A stretch of DNA of 33,268 nucleotides from Niallia endozanthoxylica (GTDB lineage: Bacteria; Bacillota; Bacilli; Bacillales; Cytobacillaceae), in NCBI RefSeq assembly GCF_008710145.1, contig NZ_VYKL01000062.1:1-33268 (forward strand), written 5' to 3'. The position numbers were made by a program, and so were the translations under genes. Shown here piece after piece: positions 32,881 through 33,268 of this stretch (its first letter is position 1; the number at the start of each line of letters is the position of its first letter). Below the pieces are notes generated by a model that ran no database searches, had not been told where the DNA came from, and saw nothing but the letters and a program-made list of their open reading frames with translations.

Positions 32881-32996
32881 CCGGCTGCACCGAGAAGCTC
32901 GATACTATAAAGAGGAAGTGGATCGTTTAGCCAGGGAGAGGGAGCAATATCCAACAGGTATGCGCCCTTCAGAAGTGGCCAGACAGTTGGGGTTAT
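32881..32996 (+). repeat. Direct repeat copy B of the HTH gene segment
   Basis: Begins CCGGCTGCACCGAGAAGCTC and follows 30581-30696 base for base except T to C, A to G and C to T changes near its end. The copy is not part of an intact gene; after it the reading frame soon stops. Confidence 0.9.
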
Positions 32997-33002
32997 ACGA
33001 TA

Positions 33003-33098
33003 TTGAGAAGGTTAGCAAGGCGTAGTAATATAGCGACTACCAGTAGATATTTGAAAGATTCGTATGGTGATTTGGCAGATGCGGTGTTGAAGTTTTAA
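33003..33098 (+). pseudogene. C-terminal tail of a second tyrosine recombinase
   Basis: The frame reads LRRLARRSNIATTSRYLKDS then YGDLADAVLKF and stops at 33096-33098. The pattern '(L/A)RRSNIATTSRYLKDS' is the last conserved box of phage-type integrases, including the nucleophilic Tyr. Nothing upstream of this box remains, because the HTH repeat copy B abuts it. Confidence 0.55.
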
Positions 33099-33181
33099 TT
33101 TTCTATAGTAGATGGATGGATCTCTGCTCATTGTCTTGATTTTATAAAACAATAAGGGATGAACATAAAAAATAAAGCAAA

Positions 33182-33218
33182 AAACAAGAGTCCTTTTATT
33201 GACATAAGGCTCTTGTTT
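33182..33218. terminator. Terminator-like hairpin near the window end
   Basis: AAACAAGAG (33182-33190) pairs with CTCTTGTTT (33210-33218), extended by CCTT/AAGG past one bulged T. It ends in a T-rich stretch on the plus strand (TTTCTTC) and TTTTTTGC on the minus strand. Confidence 0.65.
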
Positions 33219-33268
33219 CTTCATGTATAATATCATTTTTACTACGCTCACTTAATTAATCATCCCAC

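Noticed and set aside
1..33268. CRISPR array
   Set aside because: No regularly spaced short direct repeats were seen; the only clear direct repeat is the single 116-base duplication.

Overview
The window looks like chromosomal DNA of a low-GC, endospore-forming member of the Bacillaceae (Bacillus, Neobacillus or a relative). The evidence is a gerA-type germination operon, a YolD/UvrX SOS pair behind a Gram-positive LexA box, AGGAGG-type ribosome binding sites, many U-tailed terminators and Bacillus-type IS3 and IS21 relics. Species cannot be set from the sequence alone.

Layout. (1) 1-1300: the 3' end of a DUF1657-type gene, a decayed tRNA-Cys/tRNA-Leu pair with its terminator, and the leader and first ~37 codons of an ABC transporter cut off by an IS3-type transposase relic (to 2187). 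(2) 2438-6160, minus strand: a tricistronic spore germination operon (GerA, GerB and GerC types). (3) 6300-8450: structured intergenic DNA, a DoxX-family membrane protein with two Crp/Fnr- or Rex-like palindromes in its leader, and a small basic ORF whose promoter holds a cre-like site. (4) 8711-14340: a defence island that opens with a decayed 23S rRNA fragment and a pseudogene with two nonsense codons. A 309-aa protein with a HEPN-like R-N-x3-H motif, a 63-aa protein and a Gabija-type pair (OLD/TOPRIM nuclease GajA and UvrD-like helicase GajB) follow. (5) 14359-17001: a broken hypothetical gene and a dead IS21-family element. (6) 17005-18810, minus strand: a YolD-like protein and a Y-family polymerase under a LexA box. 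(7) 18811-20054: over 1 kb with no intact gene but several strong inverted repeats. (8) 20055-27623, plus strand: an aromatic catabolic cluster. (9) 27643-33268: an HNH nuclease, a decayed selC-like tRNA, a tyrosine recombinase, a double-HTH protein, a Fic protein, and remnants of a FadF-like gene and of a second recombinase, probably the trace of an integrated element.

The aromatic cluster reads as a pathway. A two-component flavin monooxygenase (oxygenase 21099-22307, reductase 26464-26943) would hydroxylate a phenolic substrate to a catechol. An XylE-type catechol 2,3-dioxygenase would open the ring, and a [2Fe-2S] ferredoxin of XylT type could reactivate that dioxygenase. An XylF/DmpD-type hydrolase would process the ring-fission product. 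A RibF-like FAD synthetase, which has an in-frame TGA, may supply flavin. The regulator is unusual: it joins the phenol-sensing and zinc domain of XylR/DmpR/MopR to a PucR-type output domain instead of a sigma-54 AAA+ domain. The Zn-ligand spacing and the phenol-contact residues appear conserved. The lower-pathway hydratase, aldolase and dehydrogenase genes are not in the window.

Two candidates stand out for follow-up: the phenol-sensor/PucR hybrid with its catabolic genes, and the HEPN-like gene in line with Gabija. A recurring oddity is decayed structural RNA at three separate places (tRNA-Cys/Leu, 23S rRNA, selC).
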